This document shows positions 34,599 to 42,938 of a stretch of DNA of 64,000 nucleotides, piece after piece (positions within the stretch are counted from its first letter, which is position 1; the number at the start of each line of letters is the position of its first letter). The notes under the pieces are model-generated. The model made no database searches. It saw nothing but the letters and a program-made list of their open reading frames with translations, and was not told the origin of the DNA. The stretch lies in contig NZ_SODU01000001.1 in the NCBI RefSeq assembly GCF_004366075.1, forward strand, positions 1,881,134 to 1,945,133. Direction: 5' to 3'. The position numbers and the translations under genes are program-made. Source of the DNA: Kribbella pratensis. GTDB taxonomy: Bacteria > Actinomycetota > Actinomycetes > Propionibacteriales > Kribbellaceae.

Positions 34599-35270
34599 AT
34601 GACGCACACGACGAATCATCGGATGGACGCACAGAGTCCGCCTGCAGAGGGTGTGACCGAGACAGCCCGGAACGAAGCCGGGCAGCTGACGGAGACCTCG
34701 GCCGAGGCCGCTCGCGACGTTGCGGGGACCGTCAAGGAGAAAACGTCGGACGTGACGTCGGACGTTCGTCAAGAGGCCCGACGGTTGGCCGGTCAGACGC
34801 GGCAAGAGCTGGTGGGGCAGGCGAGTCAGCAGAAGGACAAGGCCGCCGACGCGCTTCGTTCGATGGGCGAAGAGTTGCGCGGGATGGCGGAACACGGTTC
34901 CAGCACGGGGGCTCAGCTGGCACGGCACGGCGCCGACTTCACGGATCGGGCCGCGGACTTCCTGGAGCAGCACGAGCCCGGCGACCTGCTGGACGAGGTT
35001 CGCGGATTCGCGCGGCGCAAGCCCGGCACGTTCCTGCTGGTCGCCGCGGCCGCCGGCGTCGTCGCCGGCCGCCTCACCCGTGCCCTCGCATCGGACGGCA
35101 CATCGGACCGCACATCGGACGGCAGCAGTACGCCGAGCGGCAACGGATCGCTGACCGCGCCACCGGTTCCGCCGGTTTCGGCGCCGCCTCCCACGCCCGC
35201 GCCGGTAGCGCCGGACCCGGATCCGGGTGCACCGGTGACGCCCAGGTTCGAGCCGGGATCGGAGCAGTGA
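34599..35270 (+). CDS. Envelope protein with LEA-like repeats and one membrane helix
   Basis: A 223-residue protein; ATG 34599 has AAGGAG before it. The N-terminal half is hydrophilic and full of 11-residue-like helical repeats (ETARNEAGQLTETSAEAARD; EKTSDVTSDVRQEARRLAGQ). A membrane helix follows (PGTFLLVAAAAGVVAGRLTRAL). The tail is a Pro-rich stretch (PPVPPVSAPPPTPAPVAPDP). It begins a tightly spaced four-gene operon (34599-37255) of membrane proteins. A role in envelope stress or desiccation is inferred from composition alone. Confidence 0.75.
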   Translation: MTHTTNHRMDAQSPPAEGVTETARNEAGQLTETSAEAARDVAGTVKEKTSDVTSDVRQEARRLAGQTRQELVGQASQQKDKAADALRSMGEELRGMAEHGSSTGAQLARHGADFTDRAADFLEQHEPGDLLDEVRGFARRKPGTFLLVAAAAGVVAGRLTRALASDGTSDRTSDGSSTPSGNGSLTAPPVPPVSAPPPTPAPVAPDPDPGAPVTPRFEPGSEQ

Positions 35271-35271
35271 C

Positions 35272-35697
35272 ATGACCATCGAAGGTCCCCCCGCGGGGAA
35301 CAGTCCACATCGGCTGTCGATGGACGAGTCGGTCGGTGAGCTGGTCTCCCAGCTCACCACCGACCTGGGACAACTGACGCGCCAGGAGCTGGCGCTCGCC
35401 AAGGCCGAACTCCAGACGGAGGCGAAGAAGGCAGGCAAGGGCGCGGGCATGCTCGGGGGTGCGGCCGTTGCCGGCTGGCTGGCGGCCCTCTTCCTCTCCT
35501 TGACGGTGATGTGGGCTCTCGACGAGGCAATGGATCTCATCTGGGCAGCACTCATCGTCGCCGCCATCTGGGCGATCGTCGCCGCCGTACTGGCGATGAC
35601 GGGACGCAACGAGCTCCAGGAGGTCAACCCGAAACCCGACCAGACGGTCGAATCACTCAAGGAGGACGCGAAATGGCTGAAGACCCGGAAGAGCTGA
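35272..35697 (+). CDS. Phage holin family protein (actinobacterial Holin-X type)
   Basis: A 141-residue membrane protein matching the Phage_holin_3_6 layout: an amphipathic N-terminal region (SVGELVSQLTTDLGQLTRQELALAKAEL), then two membrane helices (GMLGGAAVAGWLAALFLSLTVMWAL; DLIWAALIVAAIWAIVAAVLAM) and a short charged tail. Despite the name, these chromosomal proteins are not tied to a prophage. It starts one base after the preceding stop and overlaps the DUF3618 gene, so it belongs to one operon. Confidence 0.85.
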   Translation: MTIEGPPAGNSPHRLSMDESVGELVSQLTTDLGQLTRQELALAKAELQTEAKKAGKGAGMLGGAAVAGWLAALFLSLTVMWALDEAMDLIWAALIVAAIWAIVAAVLAMTGRNELQEVNPKPDQTVESLKEDAKWLKTRKS

Positions 35698-36305
35698 AGC
35701 GGAACATCGAGCAAACCCGGCGCAACGTGGGCCGTGATGTCGACGCTCTGACAGAGAAGGTCAGCCCCGGTCGCGTCGTCGGGCGGCGGGTCGAGCGGGC
35801 GCGCGGCGGCGTCCACCGGCTGAAGGAACGCGTGATGGGCTCGGAGGAGTCGGTGGGCGGTTCCGTGAGCGACACCGCCGGTTCGGCAGTGTCAACAGTG
35901 CAGGACGTCGGCAGCAAGGTCGGTAGCGCGGTCAGTTCGACACCGGACATGGCCCGGGAGCGGACCCGCGGTACGCCGCTGGCCGCCGGAATGGTCGCCT
36001 TCGCGGCGGGGTGGATCGCGGCCGCCGCGATGCCTGTGTCGACGCGGGAACGCGAGATGGCCCAGGCCACCAAGGACAAGGCGATGGAGGCCGCCGGTCC
36101 GATGAAGGAACATGCCGCGGACCTGGCCCAGGAGGTGAAGAAGAATCTCCAGGAGCCGGCGCAGCAGGCCGTGGAGAACGTCAAGCAGTCCGCATCCGAG
36201 GCGGCAACGGAGGTGGCCGACGAGGGCCGTTCAGCGGCTCAGCAGGTCGCCGACGGGACGAAGGACTCGGCGGCCACCGTCCGGCAGGCAGGTGCCTCGA
36301 GCTGA
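35673..36305 (+). CDS. DUF3618 domain protein
   Basis: A 210-residue protein that starts inside the holin-family gene (ATG 35673, GGAGG upstream). The N-terminal DUF3618 motif is clear: EELKRNIEQTRRNVGRDVDALTEKV. It is followed by a coiled region, a membrane helix (PLAAGMVAFAAGWIAAAAMPV), and a second amphipathic stretch (ATKDKAMEAAGPMKEHAADL...QEPAQQAVENVKQSASEAA) resembling apolipoprotein/LEA helices. Its stop overlaps the start of the YihY gene (TGATG), indicating translational coupling. Confidence 0.85.
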   Translation: MAEDPEELKRNIEQTRRNVGRDVDALTEKVSPGRVVGRRVERARGGVHRLKERVMGSEESVGGSVSDTAGSAVSTVQDVGSKVGSAVSSTPDMARERTRGTPLAAGMVAFAAGWIAAAAMPVSTREREMAQATKDKAMEAAGPMKEHAADLAQEVKKNLQEPAQQAVENVKQSASEAATEVADEGRSAAQQVADGTKDSAATVRQAGASS

Positions 36306-37255
36306 TGACGGACGAACGACGACCGGCGGTTCCGGGAGTGGATGCGGACAAGCCGACCGAGATCCCGGCGACCGGCTGGTGGCAGGTGATCCGGCGAGCC
36401 TGGGCCGAGGCCAAGGCCGACCAGGTTCCACTGCTCGCCGCCGGCGTCGCGTTCTTCTCGTTCCTCTCGCTGTTTCCGGCCCTCGTCGCCGCGGTGCTTG
36501 CCTACGGGCTGGTGGCCGATCCGGCTCAGATCCGCGATCAGGTCAAGGATCTGGCCGCATCGATGCCGGCGTCAGGGCGCGATCTGCTGCTCCAGCAGCT
36601 CGACGCTCTGATGTCGGCGCCGCGGCAAGGGTTGGGCATCGGCGTTGCGATCGCCGTGATCGCCGCGTTGTGGAGTGCCTCGGGCGGGGTGGGCTACCTG
36701 CTCACCGCGGTGAACCTCGCGTACGACGAGGAGGAGACGCGCGGGTTCATGCGCCGGAAGCTCCTGGCGCTCGGGATGACGCTGGGCGCGATCGTCTTCG
36801 TCCTGCTCGCGATCGCACTGCTCGCAGCGGGCGCGGCGATCGGGAACGAGGTCGCGACACCGGTCCGCATCCTGCTGGAGGCGGCGAGGCTGGTACTTGC
36901 CGTCGTACTGATCACCGTGGCGCTTGCCGTCACCTACCGGCTGGGGCCTGATCGCGATGCGCCGCGTATCCGCTGGGTGTCCACGGGCGCCGTCGTCGCG
37001 ACCGTTGTCTGGCTGATCGCTTCGATCGGTTTCTCGATCTATGTCGAGACGTTCGGCAACTACGCCAAGACCTACGGCAGTCTCGCCGCCGTGGTGGTCC
37101 TGATGTTGTGGCTGTGGCTGACCGCGTACGCCGTACTGCTCGGAGCCGAGATCAACGCGGAGGCCGAGCAACAGACGGCGCGCGACACCACCAAGGAGGA
37201 GCCGCGGCCCATCGGACGGCGAAACGCGGTCAAGGCCGACTCCGTCCCCCAGTAG
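36305..37255 (+). CDS. YihY/virulence factor BrkB family membrane protein
   Basis: A 316-residue integral membrane protein with about six helices. The family hallmark is visible near the N-terminus: RAWAEAKADQVPLLAAGVAFFSFLSLFPALVA. Further helices include IAVIAALWSASGGVGYLLTAVN, TLGAIVFVLLAIALLAAGAAIG and LAAVVVLMLWLWLTAYAVLLGAE, and the tail is cytoplasmic and charged. BrkB-type proteins were once called RNase BN by mistake; the transport role is unsettled. It is the last gene of the operon starting at 34599. Confidence 0.9.
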   Translation: MTDERRPAVPGVDADKPTEIPATGWWQVIRRAWAEAKADQVPLLAAGVAFFSFLSLFPALVAAVLAYGLVADPAQIRDQVKDLAASMPASGRDLLLQQLDALMSAPRQGLGIGVAIAVIAALWSASGGVGYLLTAVNLAYDEEETRGFMRRKLLALGMTLGAIVFVLLAIALLAAGAAIGNEVATPVRILLEAARLVLAVVLITVALAVTYRLGPDRDAPRIRWVSTGAVVATVVWLIASIGFSIYVETFGNYAKTYGSLAAVVVLMLWLWLTAYAVLLGAEINAEAEQQTARDTTKEEPRPIGRRNAVKADSVPQ

Positions 37256-37269
37256 CTGACCCGGCTCCG

Positions 37270-37869
37270 TCAAGTAGCGACGCAATAGCGGATCCAGACA
37301 ACGCCGTCCTTGAACACCTCGGTGCCGGCGTGCCGCAGGTTGAGGCGATGGACGTCGTACCACGGCTCGCCTCCGAGCAGTACCGGGTGGACAAGGAGGG
37401 CCAGCTCATCAATCAGGTCGAGGCCCAGACAGGTGCGGAGCACTGCGTGCGAGTCGACGCGGACGGTCTGTACGCCGCGGCGCCCCAGGACATCGAACAC
37501 TTCGACGAGATCTACCTGGTCGTAGCCGGTGATCAGCTCACGGGTGGTCGCGTCCGGCGGGCGCTCCGGCGTCTGATCGGCGTACAACGCGAGGACGCCG
37601 GACCAGTAGCCCAGCTCCCGCAACGAGTCCCAGCTCCGGACCCGTGCCCGCTCGTCCACCACCGCAAGCAGTGGACCCTCGGCCCGCGGACCGCGCCGAG
37701 GAGCCGCGAGTACGGCGTTCTCCTGGGCGAGGATCGTGCCGGCGTCGATCAGCGTCACGTCCTCCTGCCACAGCGACGCCAGCGCATAGAACCGTGCGAG
37801 GTCGACGTCGAATCCCGACGTCACCCCGTCCAGCGAAACCGCCAGCTGAGCCACCACATGAGGCCGCAT
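37270..37869 (-). CDS. Dihydrofolate reductase-fold (RibD C-terminal domain) protein
   Basis: A 199-residue protein with the RibD_C fold. MRPHVVAQLAVSLDGVTSGF is the usual opening strand and SLDG loop. It has GTILAQE, a central ITGYDQVDLVEVFDVLGRRG helix-strand and a C-terminal LLVHPVLLGGEPWYD. These proteins use NAD(P)H but many have unknown substrates. It is divergent from an ArsR-type regulator across 72 bases that contain two operator dyads, so it may share that control. Confidence 0.85.
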   Translation of the reverse strand: MRPHVVAQLAVSLDGVTSGFDVDLARFYALASLWQEDVTLIDAGTILAQENAVLAAPRRGPRAEGPLLAVVDERARVRSWDSLRELGYWSGVLALYADQTPERPPDATTRELITGYDQVDLVEVFDVLGRRGVQTVRVDSHAVLRTCLGLDLIDELALLVHPVLLGGEPWYDVHRLNLRHAGTEVFKDGVVWIRYCVAT

Positions 37870-37906
37870 GCCCCCAACGTAGGGACGGCCACCGACAAAT
37901 CCCGAT

Positions 37907-37938
37907 TGCAGAGACTCCTCTGCAGAGAGTACTCTGCA
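37907..37938. promoter_or_regulatory. Two overlapping TGCAGAG-N4-CTCTGCA operators
   Basis: TGCAGAG-ACTC-CTCTGCA (37907-37924) and TGCAGAG-AGTA-CTCTGCA (37921-37938) are each perfect 7-bp dyads and share TGCA. They lie between the divergent reductase-like and ArsR genes and end three bases before the regulator's ATG. Confidence 0.85.
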
Positions 37939-37941
37939 TTC

Positions 37942-38484
37942 ATGCGACGGATTGATGCCCGAAGTCTGCGCGGACTCGCCCACCCGCTCCGGATGCGCAT
38001 CCTGGAGGCGATCGAGCTCGACGGACCGGCGACGTCGAGCACGTTGGCGACGCGGCTCGGGGAGAACACCGGCACGATCAGCTGGCACCTGCGGCTGCTC
38101 GCCGAGCACGGATACCTCGAGGAGGACCCCGACCTCGGCACGAAGCGCGAGCGCTGGTGGCGGCTCCCCCACGGTCCGACCGTCCTCAACCCGGCCGAGT
38201 TCCTCGACGACCCGGAGACGCGACGCGCCCTCGACGTGTACCTGCGCGATCTCGTGGAGCGCTACTACGACCGCGTCCGGGCCTACGTCGACGAAGACTG
38301 GCCGGCCGACTGGCAGCACGCAGCCGGCCTCTCGGACTGGCGCAACCTGCGCCTGACTCCCGAGCAGCTGCACAAGCTCAACGAGGAGATCGGAGCCGTC
38401 ATCGACCGCTACACCGGCGCTGAACCGGCCGATGGGTCGGAGCGCGTCATCGTCCAGCTGCAGTCGTTCCCGCGCCGCTCATGA
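37942..38484 (+). CDS. ArsR-family winged-helix regulator
   Basis: A 180-residue regulator. The winged helix is LRGLAHPLRMRILEAIELDG with ATSSTLATRLGENTGTISWH and LRLLAEHGYLEEDPDLG. The C-terminal part (residues 80-180) is a helical extension (RALDVYLRDLVERYYDRVRA) seen in regulators that control MFS exporters. No metal Cys motif is present, so metal sensing is unlikely. It overlaps the MFS gene by ATGA and is preceded by two perfect dyads, strong evidence for autoregulation of regulator and exporter together. Confidence 0.9.
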   Translation: MRRIDARSLRGLAHPLRMRILEAIELDGPATSSTLATRLGENTGTISWHLRLLAEHGYLEEDPDLGTKRERWWRLPHGPTVLNPAEFLDDPETRRALDVYLRDLVERYYDRVRAYVDEDWPADWQHAAGLSDWRNLRLTPEQLHKLNEEIGAVIDRYTGAEPADGSERVIVQLQSFPRRS

Positions 38485-39752
38485 GCCTGCTGCGAACGCA
38501 CCGCGACTTCCGCCTGTTCTGGATCGGCGAGACGATCAATCGTTTCGGCAGCGCGATCTCGTCGGTGGCGCTGCCGCTGGTCGCGATTTCGATGCTCGAC
38601 GCAACAACCTTCGAAGTCGGCCTGCTGACCGCGGCGGCCTGGGCGCCGTGGCTCCTGATCGGCCTGCCCACCGGCGCCTGGATCGATCGGGTACGTCGAC
38701 GTCCGCTGATGCTCGTTTCCTCGGCCGTCTCCGGCCTCCTGCTCGCCATGGTTCCACTGGCCGGCTTGGTTCCGCTGGCCGGCGACGTGCTGACGATCGA
38801 GTTCCTCCTGGTGATCGCAGGACTCGTCGGAGCCGCGTCGGTCGTGTTCCAGACGGCGTACACCGCTTATCTCCCGACGCTTCTGGATCCGTCCGATCAC
38901 GCGGAGGGCAATGCGAAACTGCACGGGAGCGCGTCGGCCGCGCAGATCGCGGGGCTCGGGTGCGGCGGGCTCCTGGTGCAGTTCGCCGGCGCGGCCAATG
39001 CACTGTTCGTCGACGCGGCCAGCTTCTTGGTCGCGCTCGGTTGTCTGGCCGCGATCCGCTTCCGGGAACGCCGTACGAACGCGCCTCGGCAGGCCGGTGC
39101 GATCCGGGAGGGCATCAGGCTGGTCGCGCACGATGTCTGGCTGCGTACGTTGACGATCTTCGGCGCGGTCTCGAATCTCGCCTTGATGGGTTATCAGGCG
39201 ATCGTCGTCGTTTTCCTGGTCCGCGAGGCCGGGCTGACCGCCGGCACGGTCGGCACGCTGATCGCGGCGGCCTCCAGCGGCGGTGTGCTCGGCGCGCTCG
39301 TCGGCCGCAGGACCATGCGGTTCGGTACGGCGCGTGCGCTGCTGCTATGCGAGCTCGGCCTGCCGACGCTGGCGTTGTTGATCCCGCTGGGCGGTGCGAG
39401 TCCGTGGTTCTATCTGGTCGGCGCGTTCGGCGTGAGCCTCGGCGTGGTCGGTGGAAATGTCGTGAAGGCGACGTTCCTCCAGTCCTACTGCCCACCTGAC
39501 CTGTTCGGCCGGCTGACCGCGACCAACGCCTTCGTCAACTACGGCACCATCCCGCTCGGCGCCCTTCTCGGCGGCACACTCGGCCAGACCCTCGGCCTCA
39601 CCCCGGCCCTCTGGATCACGACAGCCGGCGTACCGCTCGCAGGCCTGGTCCTCCTGGCGTCACCGATCCGCGGGCGCCGCGACCTACCGACTCACCAAGG
39701 CACCGGCGTACCCGGAACGACTGCCGACTCCAGCCGGATCCGCACTGCCTGA
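38481..39752 (+). CDS. MFS transporter
   Basis: A 423-residue 12-helix permease of the enterobactin-exporter-like (EntS/MFS_3) group. It starts MSLLRTHRDFRLFWIGETIN, with the cytoplasmic loop motif TGAWIDRVRRRPLM between helices 2 and 3 and a second one (VGRRTMRFGTARALL) in the C-half. It is translationally coupled to the ArsR regulator, so it probably exports a toxic compound sensed by that regulator. Its 3' end overlaps the following TetR gene by 61 bases tail to tail. Confidence 0.9.
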   Translation: MSLLRTHRDFRLFWIGETINRFGSAISSVALPLVAISMLDATTFEVGLLTAAAWAPWLLIGLPTGAWIDRVRRRPLMLVSSAVSGLLLAMVPLAGLVPLAGDVLTIEFLLVIAGLVGAASVVFQTAYTAYLPTLLDPSDHAEGNAKLHGSASAAQIAGLGCGGLLVQFAGAANALFVDAASFLVALGCLAAIRFRERRTNAPRQAGAIREGIRLVAHDVWLRTLTIFGAVSNLALMGYQAIVVVFLVREAGLTAGTVGTLIAAASSGGVLGALVGRRTMRFGTARALLLCELGLPTLALLIPLGGASPWFYLVGAFGVSLGVVGGNVVKATFLQSYCPPDLFGRLTATNAFVNYGTIPLGALLGGTLGQTLGLTPALWITTAGVPLAGLVLLASPIRGRRDLPTHQGTGVPGTTADSSRIRTA

Positions 39753-40318
39753 CGGGCGCGCTCGTATCCCGTCTCGTCGTTGTGCAGGATCGAGGCCAGG
39801 TTCGCGGCCTCGTAGTACGCGTTCAGGTCGAACGCGAGCTGCGCCGGATCGGCCGCGAGCTCGCCTCGCTCGACGGCCTCGGCGACCGCGGTTTCGATCA
39901 GGTCCATCCACTCGTGATGGACGGAGGCGAGGTACTCGTGCACAGCGCCGCCGCGTGCGGAGAACTCGTGCGAGACCTTCTGGAAGAAGCAGCCACCCGG
40001 GAACACCCGGCTCCGCGAGTAGTCCAGCCAGTGCCGGCTCAGCGCCCACACCCGCCCGAGACCGGGCTCCACCTCGTAGGCCGGAATCACGACGTTGTCG
40101 GCGTAGATCCGGCGCGCTGCCCGGACGGTCGCCAACTGCAGCTCCTCCTTGGAGCCGAAGTGTGCGAACAGTCCGCTCTTGCTGATCCCGAGCTCGGTCG
40201 CGAGCCGCCCGATCGACAGCCCTTCGAGCCCGTCGACCGACGCGATGTCGACCGCGCGACGCAGTACGGCGCGGCGGGTCTGGTCACCCCGCGCCAACCG
40301 TCCGTCGACCTTCTCCAC
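39692..40318 (-). CDS. TetR-family transcriptional regulator
   Basis: A 208-residue regulator starting at GTG 40318 (VEKVDGRLARGDQTRRAVLR). The HTH is SVDGLEGLSIGRLATELGIS with KSGLFAHFGSKEEL, and the C-terminal TetR_C domain includes FPGGCFFQKVSHEFSARGGA, a segment typical of AcrR-like regulators. A longer open frame continues upstream across the operator and is rejected. It is divergent from an alpha/beta hydrolase gene, with a perfect short dyad between. Confidence 0.9.
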   Translation of the reverse strand: MEKVDGRLARGDQTRRAVLRRAVDIASVDGLEGLSIGRLATELGISKSGLFAHFGSKEELQLATVRAARRIYADNVVIPAYEVEPGLGRVWALSRHWLDYSRSRVFPGGCFFQKVSHEFSARGGAVHEYLASVHHEWMDLIETAVAEAVERGELAADPAQLAFDLNAYYEAANLASILHNDETGYERARQAVRIRLESAVVPGTPVPW

Positions 40319-40367
40319 GATTCCCGATCCTAAGTCCCGTTGACTGCTAGGCTGTGCGAAACTAATA

Positions 40368-40383
40368 ATACGACCGTTCGTAT
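40368..40383. promoter_or_regulatory. TetR-type operator ATACGACCGTTCGTAT
   Basis: ATACGA and TCGTAT are perfect inverted arms around CCGT. This matches the ACGNNCGTTCGT-like sites known for AcrR-type TetR regulators. It lies between GTG 40318 of the regulator and ATG 40404 of the hydrolase, in the expected promoter region of both. Confidence 0.8.
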
Positions 40384-40403
40384 AGTTTGCCGGAGGGGAT
40401 GTC

Positions 40404-41273
40404 ATGCAGAAACTGGTTAGCGTCGGATTGCAGACAATCGGAGTGTTGTCACCGCGACTCGGCGGGCGGCTCGCGTTCAACCTGTGGCGGCGTCCGCTCA
40501 CCCGCGGCCGGGTCCGGCCGAACGAGCAGATTGTCCACAACGCCGCGCGCGTGGAGATTGTCGACAATGTGAAGACCTACGCCTGGGGTGACGGCAACCG
40601 GCCGGTGCTCCTCGTCCATGGCTGGCGGTCCCGCGCCTCGCGGTACGCCGCCTTCATCACGCGTCTGCTCGAGCTCGGCTACAGCCCCGTGTCGTACGAC
40701 GCTCCCGCACACGGCGACTCGGACGGCGACGTCGTCTCGATCCTCGGCCACCAGCGGATCATCCGCGGGCTCGAGGAACGCCACGGCCCGTTCGAGGGCG
40801 TGATCGCGCACTCCCTCGGCGTACCGTTCGCGCTGTACGCCGTCCGCGAAGGCGTCGCGGCGAAGCGGCTGGTGATGATCAGCGGCGTCGCGGACTTCGG
40901 ATACCTGGCCGACACGTTCTGCGCCCAGCTCGGCCTGGGGCCGAAGATCAACCAGCAGCTGCGGCGACGGATCGAGCGCGGGTACTTCGACGGAGACGAC
41001 CAGATCTGGAAGCGTTTCTCGGTGACGACCGGAAAGCTCGAGCTGCTGGTCATCCACAACGACGAGGACGAGATCGTCGACCCGGCGCAGGCCCAGGTGC
41101 TGCTACGGAACTACGGCGACCGCGCGCACTTCCTGCCGACGACCGGCCTCGGCCACCGCAAGATCCTCTCGGACCCCGCCGTGATCGCCGAGGCGGTCGC
41201 CTTTCTGCAGGACTCGGACGTCCACTCAGATGTCCACTCAGATGTCGCGGAAGGTCTCGATCTGAGCGCCTAG
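40404..41273 (+). CDS. Alpha/beta hydrolase
   Basis: A 289-residue hydrolase. It has the oxyanion strand PVLLVHGWRSRASRY (about residue 68), the nucleophile elbow VIAHSLGVPFALYA with Ser at about residue 135, the acid strand LLVIHNDEDEIVDPAQ and the catalytic His in TTGLGHRKIL. The C-terminal tail repeats DVHSDVHSDV because of a tandem 12-base duplication, which extends the gene into the end of the MurA-like gene on the other strand. GGAGGGG precedes the ATG. It is likely controlled by the adjacent TetR regulator. Confidence 0.9.
   Translation: MQKLVSVGLQTIGVLSPRLGGRLAFNLWRRPLTRGRVRPNEQIVHNAARVEIVDNVKTYAWGDGNRPVLLVHGWRSRASRYAAFITRLLELGYSPVSYDAPAHGDSDGDVVSILGHQRIIRGLEERHGPFEGVIAHSLGVPFALYAVREGVAAKRLVMISGVADFGYLADTFCAQLGLGPKINQQLRRRIERGYFDGDDQIWKRFSVTTGKLELLVIHNDEDEIVDPAQAQVLLRNYGDRAHFLPTTGLGHRKILSDPAVIAEAVAFLQDSDVHSDVHSDVAEGLDLSA
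41221..41244. repeat. Tandem duplication of TCCACTCAGATG
   Basis: Two perfect copies of a 12-base unit lie in the 3' overlap of the hydrolase and the MurA-like gene. On the plus strand they encode VHSD-VHSD; on the minus strand the second copy contains the TGA stop of the MurA-like gene. A recent slippage event is the simplest reading. Confidence 0.9.
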
Positions 41274-42764
41274 CGAGTTCAGCCGGGTGGCCAGGTCCTC
41301 GTAGCCGCGGTTGATCACGTACACGCTGCGCAGGACCGACGTACCCTTCGCGGCCATCATCGCGATCAGCGTGACGACGGCCGGGCGGAGCGCCGGCGGG
41401 CACATGATCTCGGCGCCGGAGAAGTGCGTCGGGCCCTCGACCATCACCCGGTGCGGGTCGAGCAGCTTGACCCGGCCGCCGAGCTTGTTCAGGTCGGTCA
41501 GGTAGATCGCGCGGTTCTCGTAGACCCAGTCGTGGATCAGGGTCTGCCCGGTGGCGGTCGCCGCGATCACCGCGAAGAACGGCAGGTTGTCGATGTTCAG
41601 GCCCGGGAACGGCATCGGGTGGATCTTGTCGATCGGCGCGTGCAGTTTCGACGGCCGGGTGGTGAGGTCGACGAGCCGGGTACGGCCGTTCTCGGCGAGG
41701 TACTCCGTACTGCGGTCGTAGTCGAGCCCCATCTCCTCCAGCAGCGCGAGCTCGATCTCCAGGAACTCCACCGGCGCGCGCCGGATGGTGATCTCGGACT
41801 TCGTGACGATCGCCGCGGTGAGCAGGCTCATCGCCTCGATCGGGTCCTCCGACGGCGCGTAGTCGACGTCCACGTCGATGTCGGCCTTGCCGTGCACGGT
41901 CAGCGTCGTGGTGCCGATGCCGTCGATCTTCACGCCGAGCAGGTCCAGGTAGAAGCACAGGTCCTGGACCATGTAGTTCGGGCTGGCGTTGCGGATCACC
42001 GTGACACCGTCGTACCGGGCGGCGGCCATGATCGCGTTCTCGGTCACGGTGTCGCCGCGCTCGGTCAGCACGATCGGCTTGCCCGGAGCGATCGCCCGGT
42101 TCACCAGCGCGTGGTACTGCCCGCCGGTCGCCTTCACCTCGAGACCGAACGGGCGCAGCGCGGTCAGGTGCGGCTCGACGGTGCGGGTGCCGAGGTCGCA
42201 GCCGCCGGCGTACGGCAGCTCGAACGCGTCCTCGCGGTGCAGCAGCGGGCCGAGGAACATGATGATCGAGCGGGTACGACGGGCCGCCTCGGCATCCATC
42301 GCGCTCAGGTCGAGGTGCGTCGGCGGGATGATCTCCAGGTCGCCGGCGTCGTTGAGCCAGGTGGTCCTGACGCCGATCGAGTTCAGCACCTCGAGGAGAC
42401 GATTGACCTCTTCGATGCGAGCGACCTTGCGCAGCGTCGTCCGGCCCTTGTTCAACAGCGATGCGCAGAGCAGCGCGACGCCGGCGTTCTTGCTCGACTT
42501 CACGTCGATGGCGCCGGACAACTGCCGGCCGCCGGCGACGCGGAGGTGGACCGGGCCGCCGCCGAGAGAGACAATTTCGGAGTCGAGCGCCTCGCCGATC
42601 CGGGCGAGCATCTCGAGGGTGAGGTTCTGATGACCCTTCTCGATCCTGTTCACCGCACTCTGGCTGGTGTTCAGTACTTCCGCGAGCTGCGTCTGCGTCC
42701 AGCCGCGATGCTTACGGGCGTCCCGGATGAGGTTTCCGATCCGGCTCAGGTAGTCATCGGTCAT
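41238..42764 (-). CDS. HTH-MurA fusion: UDP-GlcNAc enolpyruvyl transferase-like enzyme with N-terminal XRE domain
   Basis: A 508-residue fusion. Residues 1-68 are an XRE HTH (NLIRDARKHRGWTQTQLAEV then LNTSQSAVNRIEKGHQNLTL). Residues 72-508 are the EPT fold of MurA. The active-site Lys92 (KSSKNAGVALL) and the fosfomycin-target Cys189 (YAGGCDLGTRTVEPHL) are both present, so the enzyme half looks catalytically competent, with the ending RGYEDLATRLNSLGAQIETF. MurA commits UDP-GlcNAc to peptidoglycan. The fusion suggests that enzyme and DNA binding are linked, for example a wall-precursor sensing regulator. It is a second MurA-type gene and not the one in the division cluster. Confidence 0.92.
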   Translation of the reverse strand: MTDDYLSRIGNLIRDARKHRGWTQTQLAEVLNTSQSAVNRIEKGHQNLTLEMLARIGEALDSEIVSLGGGPVHLRVAGGRQLSGAIDVKSSKNAGVALLCASLLNKGRTTLRKVARIEEVNRLLEVLNSIGVRTTWLNDAGDLEIIPPTHLDLSAMDAEAARRTRSIIMFLGPLLHREDAFELPYAGGCDLGTRTVEPHLTALRPFGLEVKATGGQYHALVNRAIAPGKPIVLTERGDTVTENAIMAAARYDGVTVIRNASPNYMVQDLCFYLDLLGVKIDGIGTTTLTVHGKADIDVDVDYAPSEDPIEAMSLLTAAIVTKSEITIRRAPVEFLEIELALLEEMGLDYDRSTEYLAENGRTRLVDLTTRPSKLHAPIDKIHPMPFPGLNIDNLPFFAVIAATATGQTLIHDWVYENRAIYLTDLNKLGGRVKLLDPHRVMVEGPTHFSGAEIMCPPALRPAVVTLIAMMAAKGTSVLRSVYVINRGYEDLATRLNSLGAQIETFRDI

Positions 42765-42938
42765 GGTCGGGACCTTATCTCACATGTGAGATACCGCTGC
42801 ACCGACCCGCCGGTGCCACCGTATCCAACGTCACGTCGACTCCTGTACCCACCCTCAACGGGCCCCGCACGGTCTGTTGATACAGCCGCCGCCTAGAGTT
42901 ACCCCAACTCCCGCCGCCACCCGGAGAGGAACCAGTAG

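Noticed and set aside
35272..35697. Prophage lysis gene
   Set aside because: The holin-family protein belongs to a chromosomal envelope operon; no endolysin, capsid or terminase genes are present.
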